Part shown: positions 6,917 through 13,429 of the stretch, piece by piece | Numbering within the stretch: position 1 is the stretch's first letter | Layout of the letters: each line of letters opens with the position of its first letter | NCBI RefSeq assembly: GCF_027912835.1 | Contig: NZ_CP115771.1 | Coordinates: 1 to 29,546 of the forward strand | DNA length: 29,546 bases | Direction of reading: 5' to 3' | From: Paracoccus sediminicola | GTDB lineage: Bacteria; Pseudomonadota; Alphaproteobacteria; Rhodobacterales; Rhodobacteraceae | Program-made: the position numbers and the translations under genes | The notes under the pieces: generated by a model | The model's database searches: none | Seen by the model: only the letters and a program-made list of their open reading frames with translations | Told to the model about the DNA's origin: nothing

Positions 6917-7351
6917 ATGCGCCTGACCGCCTTCACTGATTTCGGCTTCCGCGCCCTGATGCGGATCGCGAGCGAGCCGGAACGTGCGTTTTCCACCGCC
7001 GAGATCGCCGACGAGTTCGGCATATCCCGCCATCACCTGACCAAGACCATGGCCGCCCTGGCCAATGCGGGTTTTCTGAAGACGCGGCGCGGGGCCGGTG
7101 GGGGCGCGATGCTCGCCCGCCCGGCGATAGAGATAGGGCTGGGCGAAGTCGTGCGCGTGCTGGAGCGCGATCAGCCGCTTGTGGAGTGTTTTCGCGTCGA
7201 TGGTGGAGCATGCGTGATCACGCCGGAGTGTCGGCTCAAGACATACCTTTCCCAAGCCGAGACCGCGTTTCTGGCCCAACTCGACACCTACACTCTTGCG
7301 GATTGTACGCTGGCTCCGCGTGAACGCCCCCCTGAGGATGCGCTGCCGTGA
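6917..7351 (+). CDS. Rrf2-family regulator, NsrR-like (NO-sensing candidate)
   Basis: A 144-residue Rrf2 winged-helix regulator. It has an N-terminal MRLTAFTDFGFRALM start, the DNA-recognition helices FSTAEIADEFGISRHHLTKT, and the wing LKTRRGAGGGAMLARP. Three cysteines, C91, C99 and C105 in ECFRVDGGACVITPECRL, match the iron-sulfur cluster ligands of NsrR. NsrR-type proteins hold an FeS cluster that reacts with NO, releasing repression. The gene overlaps the next one by 4 bases (GTGA), and nnrS and nnrU follow, so it heads an NO-response operon. Divergence from the globin gene supports autoregulation. The exact subfamily (NsrR or another Rrf2) is not certain. Confidence 0.85.
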   Translation: MRLTAFTDFGFRALMRIASEPERAFSTAEIADEFGISRHHLTKTMAALANAGFLKTRRGAGGGAMLARPAIEIGLGEVVRVLERDQPLVECFRVDGGACVITPECRLKTYLSQAETAFLAQLDTYTLADCTLAPRERPPEDALP

Positions 7352-7599
7352 AGCTGACGGTCAATCGCTCCGGTGTGGAAGTCTCCGCGGACGACCTTGC
7401 TCCTCTCCTCGAACTGGACCCGGCGGAGTTGCGCCCCCGGATGCGCAACGGTGCCGTCACCAGTCTCTACGAGATCGGCTAGGATGAGGACGCGGGCCGG
7501 TTCCGAGTTACCTTTCGATCCGTCGACTGGCGGGTCCGATTGACATGCGCGAGCGATGGAACCGTCCTGAAACGACTGCGCAGTCGGCGGAGCGGATGA
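7348..7599 (+). pseudogene. DUF6522-like small gene interrupted by an amber codon
   Basis: From a GTG at 7348, overlapping the Rrf2 stop, the frame gives a 44-residue peptide starting MKLTVNRSGVEVSADDL and ending SLYEIG, then TAG at 7480. The same frame continues without another stop as DEDAGRFRVTFRSVDWRVRLTC to TGA at 7597-7599. That TGA overlaps the nnrS ATG. The two halves together look like one small protein of about 83 residues, resembling the DUF6522 family found beside nnrS in denitrification clusters. The overlaps at both ends show that the full frame was once the gene. The TAG is a point nonsense change, a sequencing error, or possibly read through. Confidence 0.6.
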
Positions 7600-8777
7600 T
7601 GACATCGGGAACCGCGGCAAGGATGCGTGAGTGGGCCGGGCCTGCCCTGCTCGGATTCGGATTTCGGCCATTCTTCCTGTTCGGCTGTCTCTGGTCAGCC
7701 GGTGCCATGGCGGTCTGGATCGCCGTGCTTTCGGGGCTTCTTGTTCTGCCAAGCCGTTTCGACCCGGTCGCATGGCACGCCCATGCTTTCCTGTTCGGAT
7801 ATCTCGGGGCCGTCATCGGCGGTTTCCTCCTGACGGCGGTGCCGAACTGGACCGGCCGTCTTCCGGTCACGGGTTGGGGCCTCGGCCTGCTCGTTCTTTC
7901 GTGGGGAGCCGGTCGTGTGGCCGTCACTGTCTCGTCGGGTCTCGACCCCTTGCTAGTGGCGATGGTCGATCTCGCCTTTCCGGTGGCACTCGGCGCGGTT
8001 CTTCTGCGGGAAATCTTGGCGGGGCGGAACTGGCGCAATCTTCCGGTTCTCGGTTTGCTGGTGGTCTTTTCAGGCGCGAACCTCTTGTTTCACATCGAAG
8101 CGGGCAACGGTGTCGGCACGCGGTTGGGCCTAGCGACGGCGATAATGATGATCTCGCTGATCGGAGGCCGGATCGTTCCCCGCTTCACCCGTAACTGGCT
8201 GGTGAAGCGGAACGACCCCCACCGGCCCGTGCCGCCGATGCAGGGCCTCGACAAGGCCGCGCTTGCCCTGACCGGGCTCGGGCTGATGCTGTGGACGGCA
8301 TTGCCGGAGAACGCGGCAAGCGGCGGATTGCTGATCGTCATGGGCTGTGTGCATGCTGTCAGGCTAGCGCGCTGGCAGGGACATCGGACGCTGGCGGAAC
8401 CGCTGCTTTGGGTGCTGCACGCGGGGTATGCCTTCGTGCCGCTCGGCGCACTGACCATGGGAGCCGCGATTCTCTCGCCGGATCGGGTTCCGATCGCCGC
8501 TGCCCAGCATCTCTGGATGGCAGGTGCGATCGGTTTGATGACAATCGCCGTCATGACGCGTGCCACGCTTGGCCATACCGGGCGTCCGCTGCATGCCGGT
8601 CCGGCGACGCTGGGTCTCTATCTTGCGACCGTTCTTGCGGTCCCGACACGCGGGGCCGTCGTATTCTTGCCCGACGCCTCAAATGTGCTTTACGCGGTGT
8701 CGGGTATATGCTGGATCGCCGCCTTCGCCGGTTTCGTCATCGTCTACGGGCCGATGCTCCTGCGACCGAAGCCATGA
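7596..8777 (+). CDS. nnrS: NnrS family haem-copper membrane protein
   Basis: A 393-residue polytopic membrane protein with about 12 hydrophobic segments. NnrS signatures are ALLGFGFRPFFLFGCLWSA near the start, WHAHAFLFGYLGAVIGGFLLTAVPNWTGR (conserved HxH), and IGLMTIAVMTRATLGHTGR near the C-terminus. NnrS proteins contain haem and copper and help cells cope with NO produced by nitrite reduction. The ATG at 7596 was chosen because it overlaps the stop of the preceding small gene (ATGA). The longer frame from 7545 adds a non-hydrophobic shadow. The gene is coupled to nnrU by another 4-base overlap, placing both in the Rrf2-headed operon. Confidence 0.93.
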   Translation: MMTSGTAARMREWAGPALLGFGFRPFFLFGCLWSAGAMAVWIAVLSGLLVLPSRFDPVAWHAHAFLFGYLGAVIGGFLLTAVPNWTGRLPVTGWGLGLLVLSWGAGRVAVTVSSGLDPLLVAMVDLAFPVALGAVLLREILAGRNWRNLPVLGLLVVFSGANLLFHIEAGNGVGTRLGLATAIMMISLIGGRIVPRFTRNWLVKRNDPHRPVPPMQGLDKAALALTGLGLMLWTALPENAASGGLLIVMGCVHAVRLARWQGHRTLAEPLLWVLHAGYAFVPLGALTMGAAILSPDRVPIAAAQHLWMAGAIGLMTIAVMTRATLGHTGRPLHAGPATLGLYLATVLAVPTRGAVVFLPDASNVLYAVSGICWIAAFAGFVIVYGPMLLRPKP

Positions 8778-9445
8778 CGGGCTGGACCGAATTCGCCTTC
8801 GCGCTCATCGTGTTCTTCGTCAGCCACTCGCAACCGTTGCGCCCGACGGTCCGCGCCCGATTGACAGGGTGGATGGGCCGTGGCGGTTTCACGGTGTCAT
8901 ATTCGATCCTGTCGCTCGCGGCTCTGGTCTGGCTGGTCGGTGCGGCCGGTCGAGCGCCGTATGTAGAGCTTTGGCCGCGTCTTCCCTGGCAGACCCATGT
9001 CCCACTGATCGCCATGGCGCTGGCCTGTCTCATCGCTGCGTTCGCCGTCGCGCGGCCCAACCCGTTCTCGTTCGGTGGCGGGTCCGAAGGGTTCGACCCC
9101 GATCGACCCGGTATCGTGCGCTGGTCGCGGCATCCCTTGCTGGCCGCGATAGCACTCTGGTCGGCCAGTCACATGGTACCGAACGGAGATCTGGCGCATG
9201 TGCTGCTCTTCGGTATCTTCGCCGGGTTTGCCGCTTTGGGAATGCGTATCGTGGACCGGCGCAAGCGACGCCTGCTGGGCGGGGCGCGATGGAAGGCCAT
9301 GTGGCAAGCCGTGACATCCAGCCCGGTCATTCCGCAGCCCGTTTCGGTGGCGGGCATGGCCACAAGAGCCCTGGCGGCGATTGCAGCATATGTCGCGCTG
9401 CTGGCGCTTCACCCTCTCGTGATCGGCGTATCGCCGCTACCGTAA
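8774..9445 (+). CDS. nnrU: NnrU family membrane protein
   Basis: A 223-residue integral membrane protein of the NnrU family, with about six hydrophobic segments. Features include FVSHSQPLRPTVRARL early on, ARPNPFSFGG, and the conserved RPGIVRWSRHPLLAAIALWS. NnrU-like proteins are encoded with nitrite/NO respiration genes in Rhodobacterales, and members of the wider family resemble isoprenylcysteine methyltransferase-like membrane proteins; the exact role is unknown. The start ATG at 8774 overlaps the nnrS stop. The gene ends 18 bases from the end of the convergent nirV gene, so the two operons meet here. Confidence 0.88.
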   Translation: MTGWTEFAFALIVFFVSHSQPLRPTVRARLTGWMGRGGFTVSYSILSLAALVWLVGAAGRAPYVELWPRLPWQTHVPLIAMALACLIAAFAVARPNPFSFGGGSEGFDPDRPGIVRWSRHPLLAAIALWSASHMVPNGDLAHVLLFGIFAGFAALGMRIVDRRKRRLLGGARWKAMWQAVTSSPVIPQPVSVAGMATRALAAIAAYVALLALHPLVIGVSPLP

Positions 9446-9463
9446 CCGACCGGGTCCTTAACG

Positions 9464-10168
9464 TCAGGTTCCGGGTCCAATGTCGAGGACGAGGCGCATT
9501 CCCAGATGCGGCGGCGGTGCGCCGACGGCACAGCCGCCCCGCGCCGGATCGCGGACGAGAAACGGAATGATGGCGTCGTGCAGGCCAGCGGCGAAATAGG
9601 CGGGGCAGCGCGTTGCGTCGGCGCCAGGGGCACAGTCCGCTGTCCATTCCCAGACGTTGTTGCCAAGATCGAGTATTCCGTCCCGCGACGCGGGTCCCGT
9701 TCCCGCGGGCTGCAGTCTCCGGGGAACCTCCTGTTCCGTCAAATAATCCGAAGCCCAGGCCAGTTCAGGAGCGTCAAATAACGGCTCGGGTGGTTTCGGC
9801 AAGGCATCCCGCGCCACGTTGCGCCATTCGCTGATGGTCGGAAGCCGCAGGTCATGGCCGGTTTCCTCAGAAAGCCACGCGGCAAATGTCATGGCATCGC
9901 CCCATGAAAGACCTGTCGCCGGGTAGTCATTATCCTCTCCACCTTCGGGTGCCGTAAGCGAAAACGGACAGGCACCGTCCATGTGGCAGCGATTCCAGAG
10001 CGCGATACTCACTTCCCGCTCCTGAACACGGAGAACCCGTCGGTCATCAAGCACGACGAAATGGAATGTCGGCAGCGCCACGTCACCACTGCGATCGAAG
10101 GACGCAAAGACCATCACCCCCGCCACCAGGGCGGCAATTCCCCCAAGAGCGAGGGTGACGACTTTCAT
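9464..10168 (-). CDS. nirV: NirV, formylglycine-generating-enzyme-like protein
   Basis: A 234-residue protein with an N-terminal membrane anchor or signal (residues 4-24, VTLALGGIAALVAGVMVFAS) and an FGE-sulfatase fold domain. The domain shows DYPATGLSWGDAMTFAAWLSE, LRLPTISEWRNVAR and ILDLGNNVWEWTADC, ending with GCAVGAPPPHLGMRLV. This is the NirV type commonly encoded directly after nirK. Its role in NirK maturation or activity is presumed but not established. It follows nirK by 13 bases on the same strand and is surely co-transcribed. It should act in the periplasm. Confidence 0.9.
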   Translation of the reverse strand: MKVVTLALGGIAALVAGVMVFASFDRSGDVALPTFHFVVLDDRRVLRVQEREVSIALWNRCHMDGACPFSLTAPEGGEDNDYPATGLSWGDAMTFAAWLSEETGHDLRLPTISEWRNVARDALPKPPEPLFDAPELAWASDYLTEQEVPRRLQPAGTGPASRDGILDLGNNVWEWTADCAPGADATRCPAYFAAGLHDAIIPFLVRDPARGGCAVGAPPPHLGMRLVLDIGPGT

Positions 10169-10181
10169 GATCCGCTTTCCG

Positions 10182-11429
10182 TCAGGTCTCGATGGCGCGG
10201 GGCGGGACGACCTGTTCCATCAGGTCGTTGTTCCATTCGCCGTCCACGACAAAATGCGCCGTGGCTCCCAGAAGCGCCGCTTCGATCAGGTTGTGGTTGA
10301 CGTAGGCGTAAATGCCCGGCTGCTCGAACGTGTACATCGCAGCCATGGCCGAACCTCCGCGGCAGAACCACGTCTCAAGCCCGGTCAGAGGCGCGTCGCT
10401 GAACGATCCGGTTTCCCAGACGTATTCGCCATGACCACCGATCAGGTGCGGACGGCTGTCGCGGTTGCATTGGTTGTGGATCATCAGCACCGTCTTGCCG
10501 ACCTCCGACCGGATCGCGCCGCGCCCCGTCAGCGCGCCTACCACCCCGTTGAAGACCGAATGTGTCGGTGTCAGGGACCGCATCGCGTCCAGACTGTCGG
10601 CGTAGTCTTCACCGGCGGTCGCATACTGGATGAAATCGCCATTGGCATCCTTCGGCAGGTAGTAGTCCTGCTCTCCGATATAGGCGATCTGATCGTACCG
10701 CAGCGGGTTGCCCATTCCATCTTTCAGCCCGTCACGCGGCAGCACCATGATCGCGCCGTTCATGCCATGACAGACGTGATACGGGATCATCGCGCCGCCC
10801 GGCGCACAGTGATAGGTAAAGCAGCCCGGCTTTGTAGCCTTCCAGCGCAGCACCGTTTCCTCGCCCGGATAGACATGGGTCAACGCGCCGCCGCCCAAGG
10901 CTCCGGTTGAGGCATGAAAGTCGATGTTGTGCTCCATCATGCTGCTTGCAGGATTTTTCAGCGTCAGTTCGACGTAGTCGCCCTCATGCACAACGATCAG
11001 CGGCCCGGGAACCGAGCCGTTGTAGGTCAACGCCCAGATGCTGGCACCGGTGTCCTCGTCCACGACCATCAGACGCTCGCGCACGGTCATTTCGATCTCG
11101 ACGATCTTCGGGGGGCCGTTGGCCACCTGCTCGTGCTCGGGTGCATTGGGTGACTGGACGAGACGTTGACGCACCCGTTCGAGACCGGACAAGTCCGCGG
11201 GTTCGGCGCGTTCGATCGCATCGGCCTGTGCCAGAACCACGTTTGCATCGGGGGTCGGCCTGCGGGGCAGCGGCGCGCGGGCGCGTGCGGCATCTGGCAT
11301 ACCACCGGCCAAAGCCGCCGCACCGACGAATGCGGCTCCTCCAAGCAGACCCCGGCGCGTCGTATTCGGACCGTACTCGGCTTGCGGGTTACGTTCCGGC
11401 ATTTCATGCAATTCCCGTTCGTTTCTCAT
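10182..11429 (-). CDS. nirK: Copper-containing nitrite reductase NirK
   Basis: A 415-residue periplasmic enzyme that reduces nitrite to NO using electrons from pseudoazurin. A twin-arginine signal ([20 protein letters not shown], residues 24-43) is followed by an unusually long linker before the first cupredoxin domain. Type 1 copper ligands are H167, C208, H218 and M223 ([20 protein letters not shown] then HGM). Type 2 copper ligands are H172, H207 and the His of [11 protein letters not shown]. Catalytic Asp170 (HNIDFH) and the His of [14 protein letters not shown] are also present. All catalytic residues are intact. The ATG at 11429 has GAAGGAGG upstream. Pseudoazurin lies just upstream and nirV downstream in the same direction. 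Confidence 0.97.
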   Translation of the reverse strand: MRNERELHEMPERNPQAEYGPNTTRRGLLGGAAFVGAAALAGGMPDAARARAPLPRRPTPDANVVLAQADAIERAEPADLSGLERVRQRLVQSPNAPEHEQVANGPPKIVEIEMTVRERLMVVDEDTGASIWALTYNGSVPGPLIVVHEGDYVELTLKNPASSMMEHNIDFHASTGALGGGALTHVYPGEETVLRWKATKPGCFTYHCAPGGAMIPYHVCHGMNGAIMVLPRDGLKDGMGNPLRYDQIAYIGEQDYYLPKDANGDFIQYATAGEDYADSLDAMRSLTPTHSVFNGVVGALTGRGAIRSEVGKTVLMIHNQCNRDSRPHLIGGHGEYVWETGSFSDAPLTGLETWFCRGGSAMAAMYTFEQPGIYAYVNHNLIEAALLGATAHFVVDGEWNNDLMEQVVPPRAIET

Positions 11430-11452
11430 CGTGGCCTCCTTCGGGCTGATGA

Positions 11453-11483
11453 ATAAAAAAGGTGCCCCGGCCAGTGCGGGCCG
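11453..11483 (-). terminator. Weak intrinsic terminator between pseudoazurin and nirK
   Basis: On the minus strand CGGCC (from 11483) pairs with GGCCG (to 11468) around a 6-base loop. After seven bases there follows a run of six T (the A-run at 11455-11460 on the plus strand). It would reduce, not abolish, read-through from pseudoazurin into nirK. No separate FNR-type box is seen in this 70-base gap. Confidence 0.4.
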
Positions 11484-11499
11484 AGGTCAAGTGTCACGT

Positions 11500-11940
11500 C
11501 TAGAGACCGAGTTCCTCGATCTGCGCGACAAAGCGTTCCATCGCGTTGGGAGGGATACGACCGGCCAGATACTCATCGGGAACTTCCGTCACCTCGCCGA
11601 CGGCAATGGTCATCACCATGCCCATTGCATAGTGCGGGGCACATTTGATGCCATAGAGGCCTTCGGTATCGAGCGTGATCTCGATCTCTTCGTTGATGCG
11701 CCCCTTGAAGGCGTCGGCCCCCTCCGGCGTCATTTCCAGAATGGCTTCGGCGTTGTGACCCCGGTCCGTGGCCACGAACCTCACGGTGTCGCCGGGCGCG
11801 ACCTGCAGGAAGGCCGGTTCGAAGACCATCACGTCTCCGTTCTCGCCACGGTTGAGCATCTGGACTTCATGAGTTTCAGCAATGGCACCGGTGGCGACCA
11901 GGGCGGCAAGGGCAAAACCGATTATCGTCGTTCTGAACAT
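11500..11940 (-). CDS. Pseudoazurin (blue copper electron carrier)
   Basis: A 146-residue periplasmic cupredoxin. The signal peptide is MFRTTIIGFALAALVATGAIA, cut before ETHEV. The mature protein has GDTVRFVATDRGHNAEAI with the first copper His and the C-terminal ligand loop GIKCAPHYAMGM holding Cys, His and Met. Pseudoazurin donates electrons from the cytochrome bc1 branch to NirK, encoded next in the same direction. The ATG at 11940 was chosen because it begins the signal peptide and is preceded by AAGGAGA; the longer upstream frame is not protein-like. A perfect FNR-type box lies 65 bases upstream (12005-12018), so induction at low oxygen is expected. Confidence 0.94.
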   Translation of the reverse strand: MFRTTIIGFALAALVATGAIAETHEVQMLNRGENGDVMVFEPAFLQVAPGDTVRFVATDRGHNAEAILEMTPEGADAFKGRINEEIEITLDTEGLYGIKCAPHYAMGMVMTIAVGEVTEVPDEYLAGRIPPNAMERFVAQIEELGL

Positions 11941-12004
11941 GACACATCTCCTTGGTGTGTTTGCTATGGACACCACTGTTATGAAGCTGTGCGAGCGACG
12001 GTTA

Positions 12005-12018
12005 TTGATGCAGGTCAA
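12005..12018. promoter_or_regulatory. FNR/NnrR-type box TTGAT-GCAG-GTCAA
   Basis: A perfect match to the FNR-superfamily consensus TTGAY-N4-RTCAA. Its centre is about 71 bases before the pseudoazurin start and about 95 bases before fnrL, in the divergent promoter. At the usual -41.5 position it would place a pseudoazurin transcription start near 11970. The FnrL-type protein encoded alongside is the obvious candidate regulator. Confidence 0.78.
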
Positions 12019-12020
12019 AT

Positions 12021-12045
12021 AAATTGGTATTTCATATACTAATTT
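12021..12045. promoter_or_regulatory. Large palindrome in the pseudoazurin-fnrL promoter
   Basis: Arms AAATTGGTAT and ATACTAATTT (9 of 10 complementary) are separated by TTCAT. The core GGTATTTCATATAC resembles the palindrome at 6856-6869 (GGTATTCTGAATAC, 11 of 14 identical). A shared regulator, perhaps the Rrf2/NsrR-like protein, would give NO control next to the oxygen control of the FNR box. Confidence 0.5.
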
Positions 12046-12106
12046 TAGTGGGCCCTCTCGAAGTTTCGTAATATCGATCTATTATCAACACGATAAGGAG
12101 TGACGC

Positions 12107-12823
12107 ATGCGTATGGATATTCACAGTGCCGACGTTCCGGTGCTTTGTCGTGCCTGCGAGGCGCGACATCGCGGAATCTGCGGCGCTCTCGATGCGCAGG
12201 AGCTTCTGAAGCTGGGACGCACCAGCAGCAGGCATGAGTACGATGCCGGTACGACCCTTGTGGCCGCGGGAGAATACGCGGGCCATTGCTCGAATATCCT
12301 CAGCGGCGTCGTGAAGCTCTCGAAGCTCTTGCCGGACGGCCGTCAGCAGGTTGTCGAGTTGCAGTTTGCGCCGGATTTTCTGGGCCGACCCTTCGGCGAG
12401 GAAAGCGATGTTCTCGTCGAGGCGGCGACGGATGTGCGGCTCTGTTCCTTCCCGCGGGACACGCTTGAGAAGATGATGGCGGGCTCCCCCGCGCTTGAGA
12501 ACCGGATGCATCGCCAGGCTCTGCGACAGCTCGATGAAGCACGTGACTGGATGATGACGCTCGGCCGCAAGAGCGCGGCCGAGAAGGTGGCATCGTTCCT
12601 GCTGATGCTTTCACGGCACATGCGACCGCATGTCAAAGGGTGCTCCACGGCCTTCGACCTGCCGCTGGGCCGCTCCGACATCGCCGATTTCCTCGGACTC
12701 ACCGTGGAAACCGTCAGTCGTCAGCTCACGAAGCTACGTAAGGACGGCATTATCGAGATAGAGAAAGCGCGTCATGTGGACGTCAAGGATCTGGACGGAT
12801 TGATAGTAGCGGCAGCGAACTGA
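12107..12823 (+). CDS. fnrL: FnrL-type oxygen-sensing transcription regulator (CRP/FNR family)
   Basis: A 238-residue CRP/FNR-family protein. Four cysteines in FNR cluster positions, C14, C17, C25 (LCRACEARHRGICG) and C113 (RLCSFPR), predict an oxygen-labile [4Fe-4S] cluster. The cNMP-like barrel spans about residues 36-130. The dimer helix is about 135-160, and the recognition helix is in DIADFLGLTVETVSRQLTKL, with the E-xx-SR residues that read TTGAT half-sites. It would activate the two perfect boxes at 12005 and 13361. GGAG precedes the ATG at 12107. A plasmid-borne FnrL beside its own targets makes the island partly self-regulating. NnrR/Dnr-type regulators lack these cysteines. Confidence 0.9.
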   Translation: MRMDIHSADVPVLCRACEARHRGICGALDAQELLKLGRTSSRHEYDAGTTLVAAGEYAGHCSNILSGVVKLSKLLPDGRQQVVELQFAPDFLGRPFGEESDVLVEAATDVRLCSFPRDTLEKMMAGSPALENRMHRQALRQLDEARDWMMTLGRKSAAEKVASFLLMLSRHMRPHVKGCSTAFDLPLGRSDIADFLGLTVETVSRQLTKLRKDGIIEIEKARHVDVKDLDGLIVAAAN

Positions 12824-12825
12824 GG

Positions 12826-13293
12826 TCACCCACTGTCAGGGGTTGCCTGAAGATAGAGTGGTAGAATTACAGTCCGGTCAAACGCTGAATGTCGCAGAAG
12901 CGGCTGGAACAACCCACGTATCAGATAACCGAGACCGTCGGCGTCGCTGCGACAATCCGATCGAATGAACCGCATCACAGACTCGGCGACCATGACAGCG
13001 TGATCCTCGTCTTCGGCATGTTCTGCTCTGAGACGTGCGACGGTGGGACCAATAGCAACGTTCTGCCTCAGGATTGCGGGAAAAACATGTGCCTCTTCGA
13101 GGTCCTGACAGGCACGCAATGTTGGATGAAGCGTGTCCGCCAACTTTTTCGCGGCTAAGGTATCGACCCGATAAGGAAGTTGATCCGCCAGCATTTCCAG
13201 ATCGAAGCAGACCTGCTCCTGCCTCAGAATCAACAGTTCGTACTCCTGCGGAGAGTCGCTGCATTTCAGGTGGATATGTTCGGTCTTTTGCAC
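12826..13293 (-). CDS. Hemerythrin-like domain protein
   Basis: A 155-residue all-helical protein resembling the HHE/hemerythrin group. It has ELLILRQEQVCFDLEMLADQL, LHPTLRACQDLEEAHVFPAI with acidic and His residues spaced as di-iron ligands, and RLRAEHAEDEDHAVMVAES. Such proteins bind oxygen or NO, or protect and repair iron centres, and often neighbour fnrL-type or denitrification genes. The start is a GTG at 13293 with GGGAGG nine bases upstream; no better ATG is present. It converges with fnrL (2-base gap) and is divergent from the copper ATPase, with a perfect FNR box in the shared promoter. NO protection is inferred from context. Confidence 0.7.
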   Translation of the reverse strand: MQKTEHIHLKCSDSPQEYELLILRQEQVCFDLEMLADQLPYRVDTLAAKKLADTLHPTLRACQDLEEAHVFPAILRQNVAIGPTVARLRAEHAEDEDHAVMVAESVMRFIRSDCRSDADGLGYLIRGLFQPLLRHSAFDRTVILPLYLQATPDSG

Positions 13294-13360
13294 CCACGCG
13301 CCTCCCGCGCCGAATTAACCTGCGATGTCCGTCAGGCTACTCCATCAATCCTGAAGCGAT

Positions 13361-13374
13361 TTGATCTGGGTCAA
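13361..13374. promoter_or_regulatory. FNR-type box TTGAT-CTGG-GTCAA before the cbb3 operon
   Basis: A perfect FNR-superfamily box between the hemerythrin-like gene and the copper ATPase. Its centre is about 63 bases before the proposed TTG start at 13430 and about 74 bases before the hemerythrin GTG. It could serve both directions and would switch on cbb3 oxidase genes when oxygen falls. Confidence 0.78.
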
Positions 13375-13429
13375 GAAATCGGGATGCGGCGACCTTAAGG
13401 GTCGAGAAACCAAACCTCGGAATTCCACT

